DNA of 64,000 nt, from positions 956,968-1,020,967 of the forward strand of contig CAJINV010000003.1 of the NCBI GenBank assembly GCA_905178155.1, read 5' to 3'. The translations under genes were made by a program, and so were the position numbers. Of the stretch, positions 13,401 through 23,380 are shown one piece after another (position 1 is the stretch's first letter; every line of letters begins with the position of its first letter). Below the pieces are notes generated by a model. The model made no database searches, was not told the DNA's origin, and saw only the letters and a program-made list of their open reading frames with translations. The stretch comes from Amoebophrya sp. A120. Lineage: Eukaryota; Sar; Dinophyceae; Syndiniales; Amoebophryaceae.

Positions 13401-13905
13401 TAACACGGAAGCGGGCGATGGGATGAGGAACGCAAGTGGATTTCCATTGGCTAACACATCAACACCCGAAGAGCGCACCGCCTCGCCTTCGACCTCGGCT
13501 GTTAGCTCACAACTAGACGTGAACGCCGTCGAGGACAAGCAGGACATTGCGATGAAAAACAACTACAAGAACGATGCAGCTTCGGGTAGCCCGGACGAAG
13601 ATACGTCTGCCGGAGAAGCAAGCACATCGTCTGCGTCCCCCACGATGTCAGTCGAAGAGGAACAAGGAGTCGTGTGCAGCTTCGATACGAAAAGCAGCTG
13701 CAGCAATACTGACGGTGACGCGTCATCAACAGCATCTTCGAGGATGCTGCAGCCTTCCACTGCTACGACCGACCAGGCCGCTTACGTTGTTGCTTCATCA
13801 TCGTTCCTTTTTTTTGAGGAGTTGGGGACTTTGTTCGGCGCGCTTGCGATCGTCTTTTTGCTAGTGGCCATGGGCATCATCTGCGTTTTGGGCTCTCCGA
13901 AGTAG
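10469..13905 (+). CDS. Cys/His half-finger repeat protein with C-terminal membrane anchor
   Basis: Exons 10469-10780 and 11044-13905 (1057 residues) are joined across a GT-AG intron that restores MK-IFENV in frame. The protein has eight repeats of the pattern CxxC, about 20-30 residues, then H-[DHxSx]-x-C, starting near residues 18 (CSLC), 118 (CVGC), 249 (CRAC), 336 (CMLC), 421 (CQLC), 508 (CGVC), 594 (CILC) and 679 (CPCC). The last six are spaced about 86 residues apart. Each repeat ends in HDEC, HDHC, HDFC, HDAC or a variant. This resembles one half of a LIM or RING-type zinc site, and I do not recognise a named family. A Ser/Thr-rich acidic region follows. One hydrophobic segment (GALAIVFLLVAMGIICVLG, near residues 1025-1050) is the last feature before the stop, so the protein is probably tail-anchored with the fingers cytosolic. 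Function unknown. Confidence 0.8.
10781..11043 (+). other. GT-AG spliceosomal intron
   Basis: A phase-0 intron, GTACTATC...TATTTTTAG. Its removal joins GCG ATG AAG to ATC TTC GAA in the zinc half-finger gene. Confidence 0.8.
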
Positions 13906-15964
13906 ATCACCAGCGCCGGTGGCATTCGCGAATTTTCTTCGCGGTGACAAGATTTCACATCAGAAACGAAAAAAGTCTTTACTTCTAGACGTCGATGTAG
14001 CTGTACAGCTTTAGAATTTATTAGATTTGACAATGCCATTAACCTTTACAATTACACTTCGCATAGCAATAGCAATATGAATATCAATTGTAAATACGAA
14101 TACCTATGGCTATGACGAAAGACACTGACACACTATTGTTTAAAAACCTCGAATTTGAATTGGTTCGCATGAACAACGCGATCAAATCCAAATCCATCCA
14201 AATTATGAAGTCGCAATTTATTATCTTAGTATCCTAAATAAAAAGAGTAAGAAATTCCAAAATTTCATCGTAAAATTAACAAAACCTTACCTAGTTGTTT
14301 ACAACTTTGTTTGCAAGTGATTTATCGGTGTTAGAAAAGATTCTGCACAAGGACTCCGCTCGTTTGATTTTCCACTTCTACTATTGATTTCTTGATGACG
14401 AGTTAGCAGCCATTTGTCGACTCATTTCTGATTCTGTGATTTTCTCGTGCTAGACGATCCATCATCATGTTGCAGAGGTATTGTATTTGGATAGTTGTTT
14501 CGTTTTGGAAAATTGATATGAGGACGCTCTTGATTTATTATGAATGTTCGACTTCGTAAAGGCTTATGCTTACCTCAATGGAAAAATCGAAACGAAGAAG
14601 AAAAATAACGAGTCACTTTTTGCCTCATAATTATATCTGAAAAAGTTCATTGAAAGGTAGGATGGTATCGTCATCCATCCGTCATCCATTCTTCTTTATG
14701 GCATCCTGATAGTCCATGTTTGCATTTTTTGATTGAGATATTGATGACACACTGCAAAATTTGATCTGATTCAGATCAATTTGTTGTTTGTTTGTTTCTT
14801 GAGGATGGGCATGTGTGTGTGGAATGGTTTGGAAATTAGAAGTTGGTCTTTCCTCTCATATGATTCATGTGATTTCAAGAAAAAAGATAATTTTTTTTCG
14901 ACACAAAAATCAAATATCATCATTTCGATTGATATTCCTTCGAGAGATCGAATATTATGGAAATTCTCATATCAATAATCGATAGGATCAGATGATTCGA
15001 AATATTTTTTTTCCTGTGTTAAATCCGAATTGAATTGGAATCTTCTGATTCTGAATGATGGATGAATTAAATCGCAAATAATATGCATCGGAAGAAATTT
15101 TGGATTTCCATATCAGGTTCAGGATTGAAATCATGAGGAAAATATAACCGATTTTTTTCTTCCAAGAAATAATTTCTTCAAAAAGATTTTTTTTCAAAAA
15201 TTTTCTTTTTTTTTTTCCATATTGAGATCTTAATCTCCATCCTATAATATTTCCATGATCGAATGATCCTCAGAAATTATCTCATTCAGAAATTATCATC
15301 GATCAATCTCATGAAATCATCTAATTAGATATTCATATATAGGATGAGAATGAGAGGATTAGATTCTGAGTCAATTTCTGAGATAATTAGATTCATATAT
15401 TGTCATCCAAATGATTTTTTTTCTATGAATATGAGGTGGCAACATATACACATATCATATGATTTGATCATGAATTTTCGAATCTCAAAAATTTTGATTT
15501 TTAGGATTACACCTAACTACCGGACATACAACAAAAAAATTTTTCTATCTTCGATTGTATTACAATCATTCCGAAAAATATATCATTGAATGAGAATGAC
15601 CCAGAATCTGAATCATTTATCGATTTGCATCCAAATCAGATTTCGATTGGAAAAAAAAATCCTGAATTATCGAGATGATTTGAAAAATCCTGAATGATGA
15701 ATCTCGACAATAATTAGATTCTCATTCTGAATTATTTCTATGAAAATGAATAATAACATGAATGTTGTGCTTACCTTAGGTAATATCATGAATGATTCGC
15801 AAGAACAACAATAATCATTATCAACAAACATGGATGTTGTACACGATCATCGTACAAATAAAAACTGCAGCTCCGCTGCGATTCCTGTGAATCAGAATCG
15901 ATGTGTGCGCGTCCTCGTGACCTGCTTCTTAATTTTTAGCATTTATTTTTACGAAACAAAGCCG
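13906..15964. other. AT-rich convergent intergenic region
   Basis: About 2 kb separates the end of the plus-strand genes from the end of the first minus-strand gene. From about 14,040 to 15,830 the DNA is strongly AT-rich and full of scrambled words such as GATTC, GAATC, AATCATGA and ATCGAT. It looks cryptically simple and is unlike either flank. No ORF has protein-like composition. Confidence 0.7.
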
Positions 15965-17530
15965 TCAGCTAACTGGGCGAACAGTACCAGCCTCGTAGGC
16001 AGCGCGATTGTCCGAGGAGCTCACATTCGCTGTGTTGCTGCGTCCGCCGTTCTGCTCGTCCACCGCGCCGCTCTGCACATACGAATCGTAAATATTACTT
16101 AAGTCGGAAGCGCTGGTCCGGGCTCGCTCGTCGTTATTTTCGTTAAGACGTAGCGCAGGCGGCGCCGCGTTCGCCGACGACGACGTGTTTGCCGGCTCAC
16201 TTCTCGCGGCAGGCTCGGTCCCTAGTACTTGGTCCGGCCAGACACCGCCGGCGTCGGGCAACGTTAAAAACTTGTTCGAGGCGGAGGACTTGACAATCCG
16301 CGAGAAGTTATCCAGGTTGATGTCCACGATCAAGCCATCTTTCGTCACCGGGTTGGTCGGGTCGTCCATCAGAAACGTCAGACAGTCCTTGTACTTGCAA
16401 TCGCAAAACATCCGGCCGAACCTTAGGCCGAAGTCGCGCTCCGTCGATTTTAACCGCTGCACCGAGGGGGCCATGATGGTGTCAAAATTCCAGCACTCCA
16501 TGTCGGAGGCGATGGGGAGGCCGCTGGCGTCTTGTCCGTTTATGGAGATCCACACGCAGATGATGTGCTGGGGATCGCCGTTGGACGGGTGGAAGGGCGA
16601 GTCGCGGTCGATGGTGTGTCGGATGTTGATCGGCGTGTAGCTGTTCCAGGCGGGATAGCTATCCTGCATGGCCGTTTGCAGGGGGACGCACCGCCCGTAG
16701 CGCAGGCAACACAACTTGAAGGAGGTGTTCATGAGGGACACCGACCCGCGGACCACCTTCGCGCGGATAACCAGCTCGTCTCCGTCCACCACACAGTCCT
16801 GCGCCCAGACCACCTGCACCTGCGGGCGCATCGCGCGCGTCACGATCACCGCCGCGGACACCGTGAGAAACACCCAGTGGATGTAGGTCTGCAGCGACAG
16901 CACACACGCCTCCACGAAGCTGAGCCGGGCGTACCGCCAGGTTTCGCCGTGAGGGTGGTGCGCGTCCGCGACCCGGGAAAACCGATCGAAATCTCGGAGG
17001 TTGTCCGTGGATATCTGGTCCAAAAACACGTTTTGCATCGACAGCAGCAGCTGCGACCGGAAGCTGGGAATTTATTTCGCTGCTGTCTTCGTCCAGGCTC
17101 TCGGCTTCATCGGCGGAGGACGAGAGGCTATCGTCGAGCGCACAGACAACAAACAGGCAAAGTGCAGTGAGGAGGAGCAGAAAGAGTTCCACGCAGAAGT
17201 GCAGCAACAGGATCCGCTTGATCGACCAGTCCACCGTTAGCAGGTGCCAAATATCGTGCGCAACGACGGGCTCATGTGCCACTCGCGGGTCCGGGACGTC
17301 GCCCGCAACTTCTGGAGGTACCGGAAAAAGCTCACACCTTGCCTCGAGCGGTCGAAAAACATCTGGGACTGCGGCAGTACGTCGTCGTCGACGTTGTTCG
17401 GGACGCCGCCAGGGGGCGGCAGGTGCTCTTCCTCAAAATTCGTTGCCTGCTGTACAACCCGGCGCGCGAAAAACCCTTTATTTCTGATGGCTGTACCGCC
17501 ACCGCCTTGTTTATTTCCCGCCGACGGCAA
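15965..17530 (-). CDS. Inward-rectifier K+ channel-like protein, reading frame broken twice
   Basis: Three overlapping frames together look like a Kir channel. The frame from 17530 gives an N-terminus with FFRYLQK. The frame covering about 17,250-17,075 gives DIWHLLTVDW and a long hydrophobic M1 (RILLLHF...LCLFVVC). The frame 17038-15965 gives a segment matching Kir M2 without gaps (LQTYIHWVFLTVSAAVIV then TRAMRP) and the cytoplasmic domain (WAQDCVVDGDELVIRAKV, then INIRHTIDRDSPF, which corresponds to the Kir VHxIDExSP motif). The first and third frames are the same frame, so the two shifts compensate. I do not find the TxGYG selectivity filter upstream of M2. Either the frames mark assembly errors or unseen tiny introns, or the gene is a decaying or non-conducting relative. 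Confidence 0.55.
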
Positions 17531-18892
17531 CCGCCGATCACAGACCCAATCCCGGAAGACATAACGAACATGCTCCGGATTGTCACCTATCCACGCGTCC
17601 GTCTTTCCTGATATAGTTTATTCAGCTGCGATTTTTTTCTGTCCGTCCTAGGTCCAGGTCGGAAAAAAAGACTTCTGAAATTAGAATTGCTAGGCTATCA
17701 TGGTTAGATCATCAGCGTTCCCGTTCGCTGGCCTCACCATGTACAACGACACGAAAGCTGGTCCTTTTCTGAGCTGTAAACTTTAGGTTTGTGAGTGTTC
17801 TCACTTCTACGGTTTGCCTTTGCTCTTCTGCAATACTTCTACAATCCCGCAGGTCTTCCCCCCCCCCACGATTTGAATTTCCATCCCGCCAGGCTCACCC
17901 CTTCCCGGCACGTCTTCTGAACAGGTTTTGACTCTTGTTCGAGCGAAAATTCGGCGTGTGCCCGACTCAGCGTAGAATGCATAGATTTGAGTTTGAGTTT
18001 GACGACATTGTGATTGAAAAATATTTCGAAGCAGGAAAAACGAAAACGAAGTGCCTAGCAGGATCATCGCGGTGGACAACGCCATGCCCATGGGCATGCT
18101 CATAGAACAGCAGCTCGCAGTATTCTATTGAACACACAGCACAAAGTGATAGTCAATGTTGGCGGATATCAAGTGTAGGTGTACACCCTGTTTTTACAAT
18201 GGTCAGGATGGTTGTAAGCGTTGCTCCAACTCCTGTGTTAGATGGTATTCGTCTTTCATTTCTATAATTGGGGTAGACTACTTACCTAGACAGCGGTTGC
18301 AGGTGCTAATCCTTATCCACACAATGAGAGTGGGTGTCTAACGCTTTTCTCATCACTAATTTCACCATTAGTATATTGCTGTTCGTCGTGTCTCGTCAGC
18401 TTAAGCTTGCTCGTCTATCTGTATCTAATACTGCTACTCGTGACTGTTCGTTCGACGTGCCCAATAAGCTTCCACACGCAACAAGCATCGGTGAACGGGG
18501 AGATGATGACACAGGAGCCTGCCACTACTTAGTGTATTCTACTAGATCGGAGATGCAGAATAGTAATTATTGTAACTACATTTCCCCTTCCCGCACAATG
18601 CAGCACTTTTTCCACCAGTTTAGCTCCTGTTTTTGGATGACGTTCTGCTAGACACGTTCGAGTGCCCGCCCCCGCTGGGGTTCGCCAAGTGTTTTCCCTT
18701 CATTTGGTACGCATATCCCATGTAAAATCACCATGACGGCACGCTCTTAGTCTTTGTGTAATCTCGTGTCAACATGCAAATCAGTAACGCCCAGAATTTT
18801 GATTTTCAATCTCGGATGTGCATCAACTACAACATGCATCCACTCGTTCAAACTGATGTTATTATACAAAGAAACACAAACGACTCCTCGTC
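17531..18892. other. Intergenic region, no supported gene
   Basis: The best candidate is a minus-strand ORF, 18103-17807 (98 codons), with a Met-rich start and one hydrophobic stretch (MILLGTSFSFFLLRNIF). It could be a 5' exon of the channel-like gene or a small secreted protein. Nothing ties it to either. Confidence 0.4.
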
Positions 18893-20302
18893 TCAGACTA
18901 ATTTTCCATGGGGTAGTGTGCTCCGCGGTTCCACAAAGGTCGTTGACGCGTAGATGGGGGCCGTGGTGAACGAGGGGAAGGCTTCCGTCCGCGGCGTCAA
19001 CCGGGGCGTCAGGAGTTTGTCGCTCTGCGCGATGATGTCGGAGATGCGGGGCGCGGGACCGGCGGCGATCGACGGGGCGTAGCTTTGCACGGATTCCTTC
19101 GACGCCACACGACTCCCCGGGGGCGTCCTGCCTTTCTTGCTGGTCGAGGCCTCAACGCCGAACTCTTCGTCCGTCGTCTGGCCCTCGTAGCGCTGTTCCT
19201 GCATGTTGTTCCGGCCAAGTATATTCACCTGCCGCGAAGATCGGGTGTTGGTAGCCGCGGCCCCGCCGCCGCGCGGTGAAGCTCGTGGTCCTCTCGGGGA
19301 GCGGTTTATTGTGGGCCCGCCCGGTGGTCCCGCTGGAGGTGGAGGACCTCCTGGTCCGTGGACCACAGTGGTTTTTTTCATGTTGCCTCGTCGCGGGTTA
19401 TTACCTTTTTTGCCTACCTCCGCGACGCGTGGCGATGGCCCCTGTCCCTCCTCATTGTAAACGGGGCTTTCCTCAGTGTAGTAGAATTCCGCGTCGTGCG
19501 GCGCAACTTGCTGCTTGTTGTTCTTCCCACAACAGCAAGACAACATCGACGTACAGTTGGCGCAGCAAAAGAAGGTGCCCACACGCCCGCCGAACGTCGT
19601 GTCTTGGCGCACGACAGAGCCGTCCTTTCCGCGCGTCGTCATCATGGCACTCGCTTCTCGCGTCATGAAATAAATGCGGCAGCAAAAGAGGCAGACCCCC
19701 GCGGGGACAAACAATATCAGATAGAAGGCCAACGATCCGCTGCTCAGCCCGCTTCGGGCCTTCAAAAAGCGCTGGACGCTGAACAGTTTGAGTTTCATTT
19801 CATCTTCTTCTTCGCCTGATTCCTGCTGCGCCATCTCGTCGTCGAAATCAAATTCGGTGGTTGTACCCGCTACTTCCGCAGAGGCAGACGGTTGGCGTTG
19901 GTCTTCATCTAGTACTTCGGGGGCTTTCATTGTCAACACCACTGCTGACCTTTCCTGGGCTGATAGGTTCGACGAGTGTGTGGCCTGCTCTGGGAGGAGC
20001 GCTGCTTCGCTGGTCCATCGCAGGTCTTGTAACTTTTCCAACTTGTCTCCTCGTGGCAGAAGTGCCGGCGTCACCCCAGCTGCCTCCACAGCTGCCGCCT
20101 TGAATAGCACGGAGGTAGACAAAGCTGCACCAAATATCGTGAAAAAAAACACCACACACATGACAGTGGCAAAACCTTCCAAAAACAGATGCGTAAAACA
20201 CGAATTGTTGTGATGAAGCCAACCCCTGCCCCTTTTCGCCCTTGCTGGAGGACTCAAGTTTGTGATTGTGAAGGGGCTGCAAGACGAGGTTAGCAGCTTC
20301 AT
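18893..20302 (-). CDS. Two-pass membrane protein, unknown family
   Basis: A single 469-codon frame. Residues about 43-69 form a hydrophobic segment (VMCVVFFFTIFGAALSTSVL), likely a signal anchor. A 120-residue acidic, Ser-rich stretch follows, then a second hydrophobic segment (LAFYLILFVPAGVCLFCC, about 190-210). Immediately after it is a Cys cluster (FFCCANC...LSCCCGK), a typical site for palmitoylation next to a membrane. The last 200 residues are Pro/Gly/Arg-rich and look disordered. No catalytic motif is recognised. The start is the first Met of the frame; a later Met is possible. Confidence 0.6.
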   Translation of the reverse strand: MKLLTSSCSPFTITNLSPPARAKRGRGWLHHNNSCFTHLFLEGFATVMCVVFFFTIFGAALSTSVLFKAAAVEAAGVTPALLPRGDKLEKLQDLRWTSEAALLPEQATHSSNLSAQERSAVVLTMKAPEVLDEDQRQPSASAEVAGTTTEFDFDDEMAQQESGEEEDEMKLKLFSVQRFLKARSGLSSGSLAFYLILFVPAGVCLFCCRIYFMTREASAMMTTRGKDGSVVRQDTTFGGRVGTFFCCANCTSMLSCCCGKNNKQQVAPHDAEFYYTEESPVYNEEGQGPSPRVAEVGKKGNNPRRGNMKKTTVVHGPGGPPPPAGPPGGPTINRSPRGPRASPRGGGAAATNTRSSRQVNILGRNNMQEQRYEGQTTDEEFGVEASTSKKGRTPPGSRVASKESVQSYAPSIAAGPAPRISDIIAQSDKLLTPRLTPRTEAFPSFTTAPIYASTTFVEPRSTLPHGKLV

Positions 20303-21239
20303 ACTTACTTGGGGAAATTCTTTATCGATCCGTTTCCGTTATTGTACACTCAAAAACTTTAAAATCAGAAGGGGGCGCGCATACCACGCCGTGGAAGAGT
20401 TATACTCATGAATTCTTTTTTTTTTCATGTTCATGTCACAGAAATATTGCTGTGCATTTCTATGCATTCTTGTTGGTTTTTATTTGACAATTCACTTAGA
20501 AATCCTCAAAAACGACCGGGAGATGGTGACATGATGACAAGGAAACAGCTACCAGCCCTCCATCTTGCTCTTGCTAGTCTTACTGTACAAAACAGAAAAG
20601 TTCGCACGGAGTGCCTTCGAAGAGATAACGAATCAGAATTGCAATGGGGAAATCAAAATGGGAGGCACACGCATAACATAAGCTCGGCTCAGCAGAGATA
20701 ATGTACAGGAGAGATGAAAGTAATTTACTGCCTCTATGACACAAGCACTCGGAAAAACGATGGAGCTATTTTACAACACCCAAATTTCTATTTCGTTACG
20801 GGTACGGGGACGGGCCTGGTCTAAAACCATAATATACGTCCAAAAGGTCAAAAGGAAAAACTGAATGTCGAGGGACAATGTCTGTTCTGGAAATCATGAA
20901 GTTGAAGGACCTGATCGGATGAAACATGACGTCCAAATCTTCATTGTGTTCTTCAATCAGTATCAGAGTGAAGCTCTTTGTGACACCTAGCTGGAAGCTA
21001 TTCCACTTCGCCCATGAAAAGCACAAATGTGAACCGACCTCTACTCTGCAGCTCATCAGAATGTAGAAGTGTCAGTGTGATGGCCTTTGCAGATGAACAT
21101 GAGACGTCGTTCCATATATACCGACCACAAGAAGTGAACCGATGGCATCAAGGACATTTTTGTATTGGCCTCGCACTCGACCGCTTGAGTGCGGTTAATT
21201 TGTTCCGATGACGATTGCACCAGAGTAGAACACCGTTCT
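20303..21239. other. Intergenic region, no gene seen
   Basis: Holds the upstream region of the two-pass membrane gene and the 3' flank of the amidohydrolase gene (both on the minus strand). Only short frames without coding character. Confidence 0.5.
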
Positions 21240-22736
21240 CTAGTACCGAGTAAATGGAGCCAACTCGCAGAAAGAAGAGCCTATTTCTGACAATATTTTC
21301 CGATGCTCACCGTCTGGATCGCGCCGCTCTTGAGTTCTCTGTGAAATAAATGCGCTATGTTCCTTTGTATAATTGTTGTTATCTTGTTTTTGGAAATAGA
21401 TCCGCAGCGCGTTTTTGTAGAAGACCTTGTCCCGCGCCTCAGGATCCGCTTCCAATCGGGCTAAGCTAAGACTCACGTGGTCGAAGCAAAACGCGTAGTT
21501 GGTTTCGATTTTGATGTTGTTCGAGCGCGTGGTGGGTCGCGGATGCTGGAGGTTGAACAAGTTTTCTGGTACTAGATCGCACAAGAAAAAGTTGCTGCCC
21601 ACCATGACGCGATCGTATCCGAACAAACGAATGATTGCGTCGATCCACTGCAGATGCGGGCTCTCTTCCGGCGTCCGCCACTCTTCCAGCCCGGAAATTT
21701 TCACTGCAACAAGATTCGCACAACGCTGCAGCGGACGCCAAACGGAACGAAACTCATCTGCGTCTTCTTTCTCATCTGGGTTTGACGCGTCGACTGCATG
21801 ATCTTGATCTTGTTTGTTCTTGTTGCCGCTTCCTACTGGTGTTCCTTCCATGTGACGATTTTCAAAGTACGTTCTTTCTTCCCTCTGATGCGTGTCGATG
21901 TCCGATGCGGACGAACAAGAAGAGGACGAAATCGCGTAGGAGTCCCCGATGTAGGCACAGTGTTGCAGCACAAACTTCGTGTCGGGCACCAGCCGACACA
22001 CCTCGACGGCTTTTCGCACGCCGGCCGCTCCGTAAACGCAAAATTCCCAAAGGACCCCGCGGCTCCCCAGTTCCCGCAGCCCGTGGAGAAAATCCGGCGA
22101 CAGCAGGTGCGGCGCACCGGGCACATGCAGTGGCAACCGGGCGGAGACGACGATGTTAGTATTTTTCGTAGTATTTAGCCTTTCAGTTTCCACCAATAGA
22201 TCTTTGAAAAACCTCTGCACCGCATGCGCCCCGCAATGACACGGAATGCTGGCACACACTCCAAGCAAACGCGGTGGCAAGAACGCGGGATTACTACTTG
22301 TAGGGCTCGTCGTCCTGTGCGCATCGAGAAGTTCTGCGAGCAGTTCCTCGCGCGGGTTGCTCGTTTCCGCTAAGGCACAAGCGGCTTCCCGCACCCCCTG
22401 GTCTGCATCGACCCCCGTTTCGATAAACAATCCGCCGAAAACCCGGTATATTAATTTGCTGCCAGGTGCTGAAGATGAAGATGTCGTGGTTGATAGTGCG
22501 GCCGCCTGCCATTCCGCGAGATCACGGCTGCCGCCTGTTCTTGCGCCTTTCGTGCCCTCTGTGGCCGCTGCTCGTGACGGCGGCATCCGCATCGGCATCG
22601 CTCCCTTCGGCGGATTCTTGTGCTGGTCAGGATGTTGAAAATGACGCATCCAGGAGTACGAAAGTCCATCCCAACGCAGGTGGACATGCGAGTCGAAGAC
22701 AAGCTGAGAGCGAGAGGAAGATGCCGTAGTTGCCAT
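21240..22736 (-). CDS. Amidohydrolase-2 family metal-dependent hydrolase (TIM barrel)
   Basis: An intron-free frame of 498 codons. The start carries the metal-binding HxH motif (FDSHVHLRWDGL), typical of the amidohydrolase-2 clan that includes aldonolactonases and 2-pyrone-4,6-dicarboxylate lactonase. Further motifs in family order are FVLQHCAY (barrel-strand His), NLVAVKISGLEEW, and FGYDRVMVGSNFFLCD, where the family usually has GSDWP or GSNxP. Ser-rich inserts lengthen it beyond the usual 280-350 residues. The cytosolic substrate cannot be named. It lies 644 bp beyond the 3' end of the C69 peptidase gene, on the same strand. Confidence 0.8.
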   Translation of the reverse strand: MATTASSSRSQLVFDSHVHLRWDGLSYSWMRHFQHPDQHKNPPKGAMPMRMPPSRAAATEGTKGARTGGSRDLAEWQAAALSTTTSSSSAPGSKLIYRVFGGLFIETGVDADQGVREAACALAETSNPREELLAELLDAHRTTSPTSSNPAFLPPRLLGVCASIPCHCGAHAVQRFFKDLLVETERLNTTKNTNIVVSARLPLHVPGAPHLLSPDFLHGLRELGSRGVLWEFCVYGAAGVRKAVEVCRLVPDTKFVLQHCAYIGDSYAISSSSCSSASDIDTHQREERTYFENRHMEGTPVGSGNKNKQDQDHAVDASNPDEKEDADEFRSVWRPLQRCANLVAVKISGLEEWRTPEESPHLQWIDAIIRLFGYDRVMVGSNFFLCDLVPENLFNLQHPRPTTRSNNIKIETNYAFCFDHVSLSLARLEADPEARDKVFYKNALRIYFQKQDNNNYTKEHSAFISQRTQERRDPDGEHRKILSEIGSSFCELAPFTRY

Positions 22737-23380
22737 GATTGTCGTGAAGGTCCAATCAGTACTAGAGCTAGTGGTCGTGGTCCCTCATGATCATGTTGGA
22801 CGTTGATGTTGAGCTCACATGCGTCCTTCTGTGGGAAATCCGTTGAAAGGTTCCGCTCGACAGTTCGTGAGTCTCTCTTCTGACTCTCGACTTCTGGAGC
22901 ATTAGCTTTATCAGTTTCGTTCGAGTCACTTCGTATTCTCATTCAGCCGTTCGTTGCCGTTCTTGTAACAGGTGCAAGAAGCGCAATATCGTCCCGGTAG
23001 TGGTATCGACAAACGACGACTGGTACCATTATCTGCAGTGCCAGAAACCAAGGAGATGATGCTGAATACGGAGCTGCCTTTACAAGAATTTCCATTTCAT
23101 TTTTTATGCGTGAAGAAGGTTAACGTACGTCATTGAATCAGACAGAGCTTGACTTTGACTTTGTTCATCTTGCACTACTTTTTTACACAACAACTATGTT
23201 AGCAGTGGCGAAACCTGCACAGAAAAATGACTGTGCGCGACAGGGGCGGAAGCTGCGCACAGGCGGTTGCAGTTGCTGACTCTCGATTTGTTTCCATAAT
23301 TAACATCGCCCGACGAGGATGCTGCACCTCCACCTCCATCCGGGAGCTGCAGCCGCGAGAGTACGAGTAGAAAAAGCCGC
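22737..23380. other. Intergenic region
   Basis: Promoter side of the amidohydrolase gene and 3' flank of the C69 peptidase gene. I see no further gene or repeat. Confidence 0.5.

Noticed and set aside
17807-18103. Minus-strand 98-codon frame with a hydrophobic start
   Set aside because: Could be an upstream exon of the Kir-like gene, but no splice join gave a convincing N-terminus.
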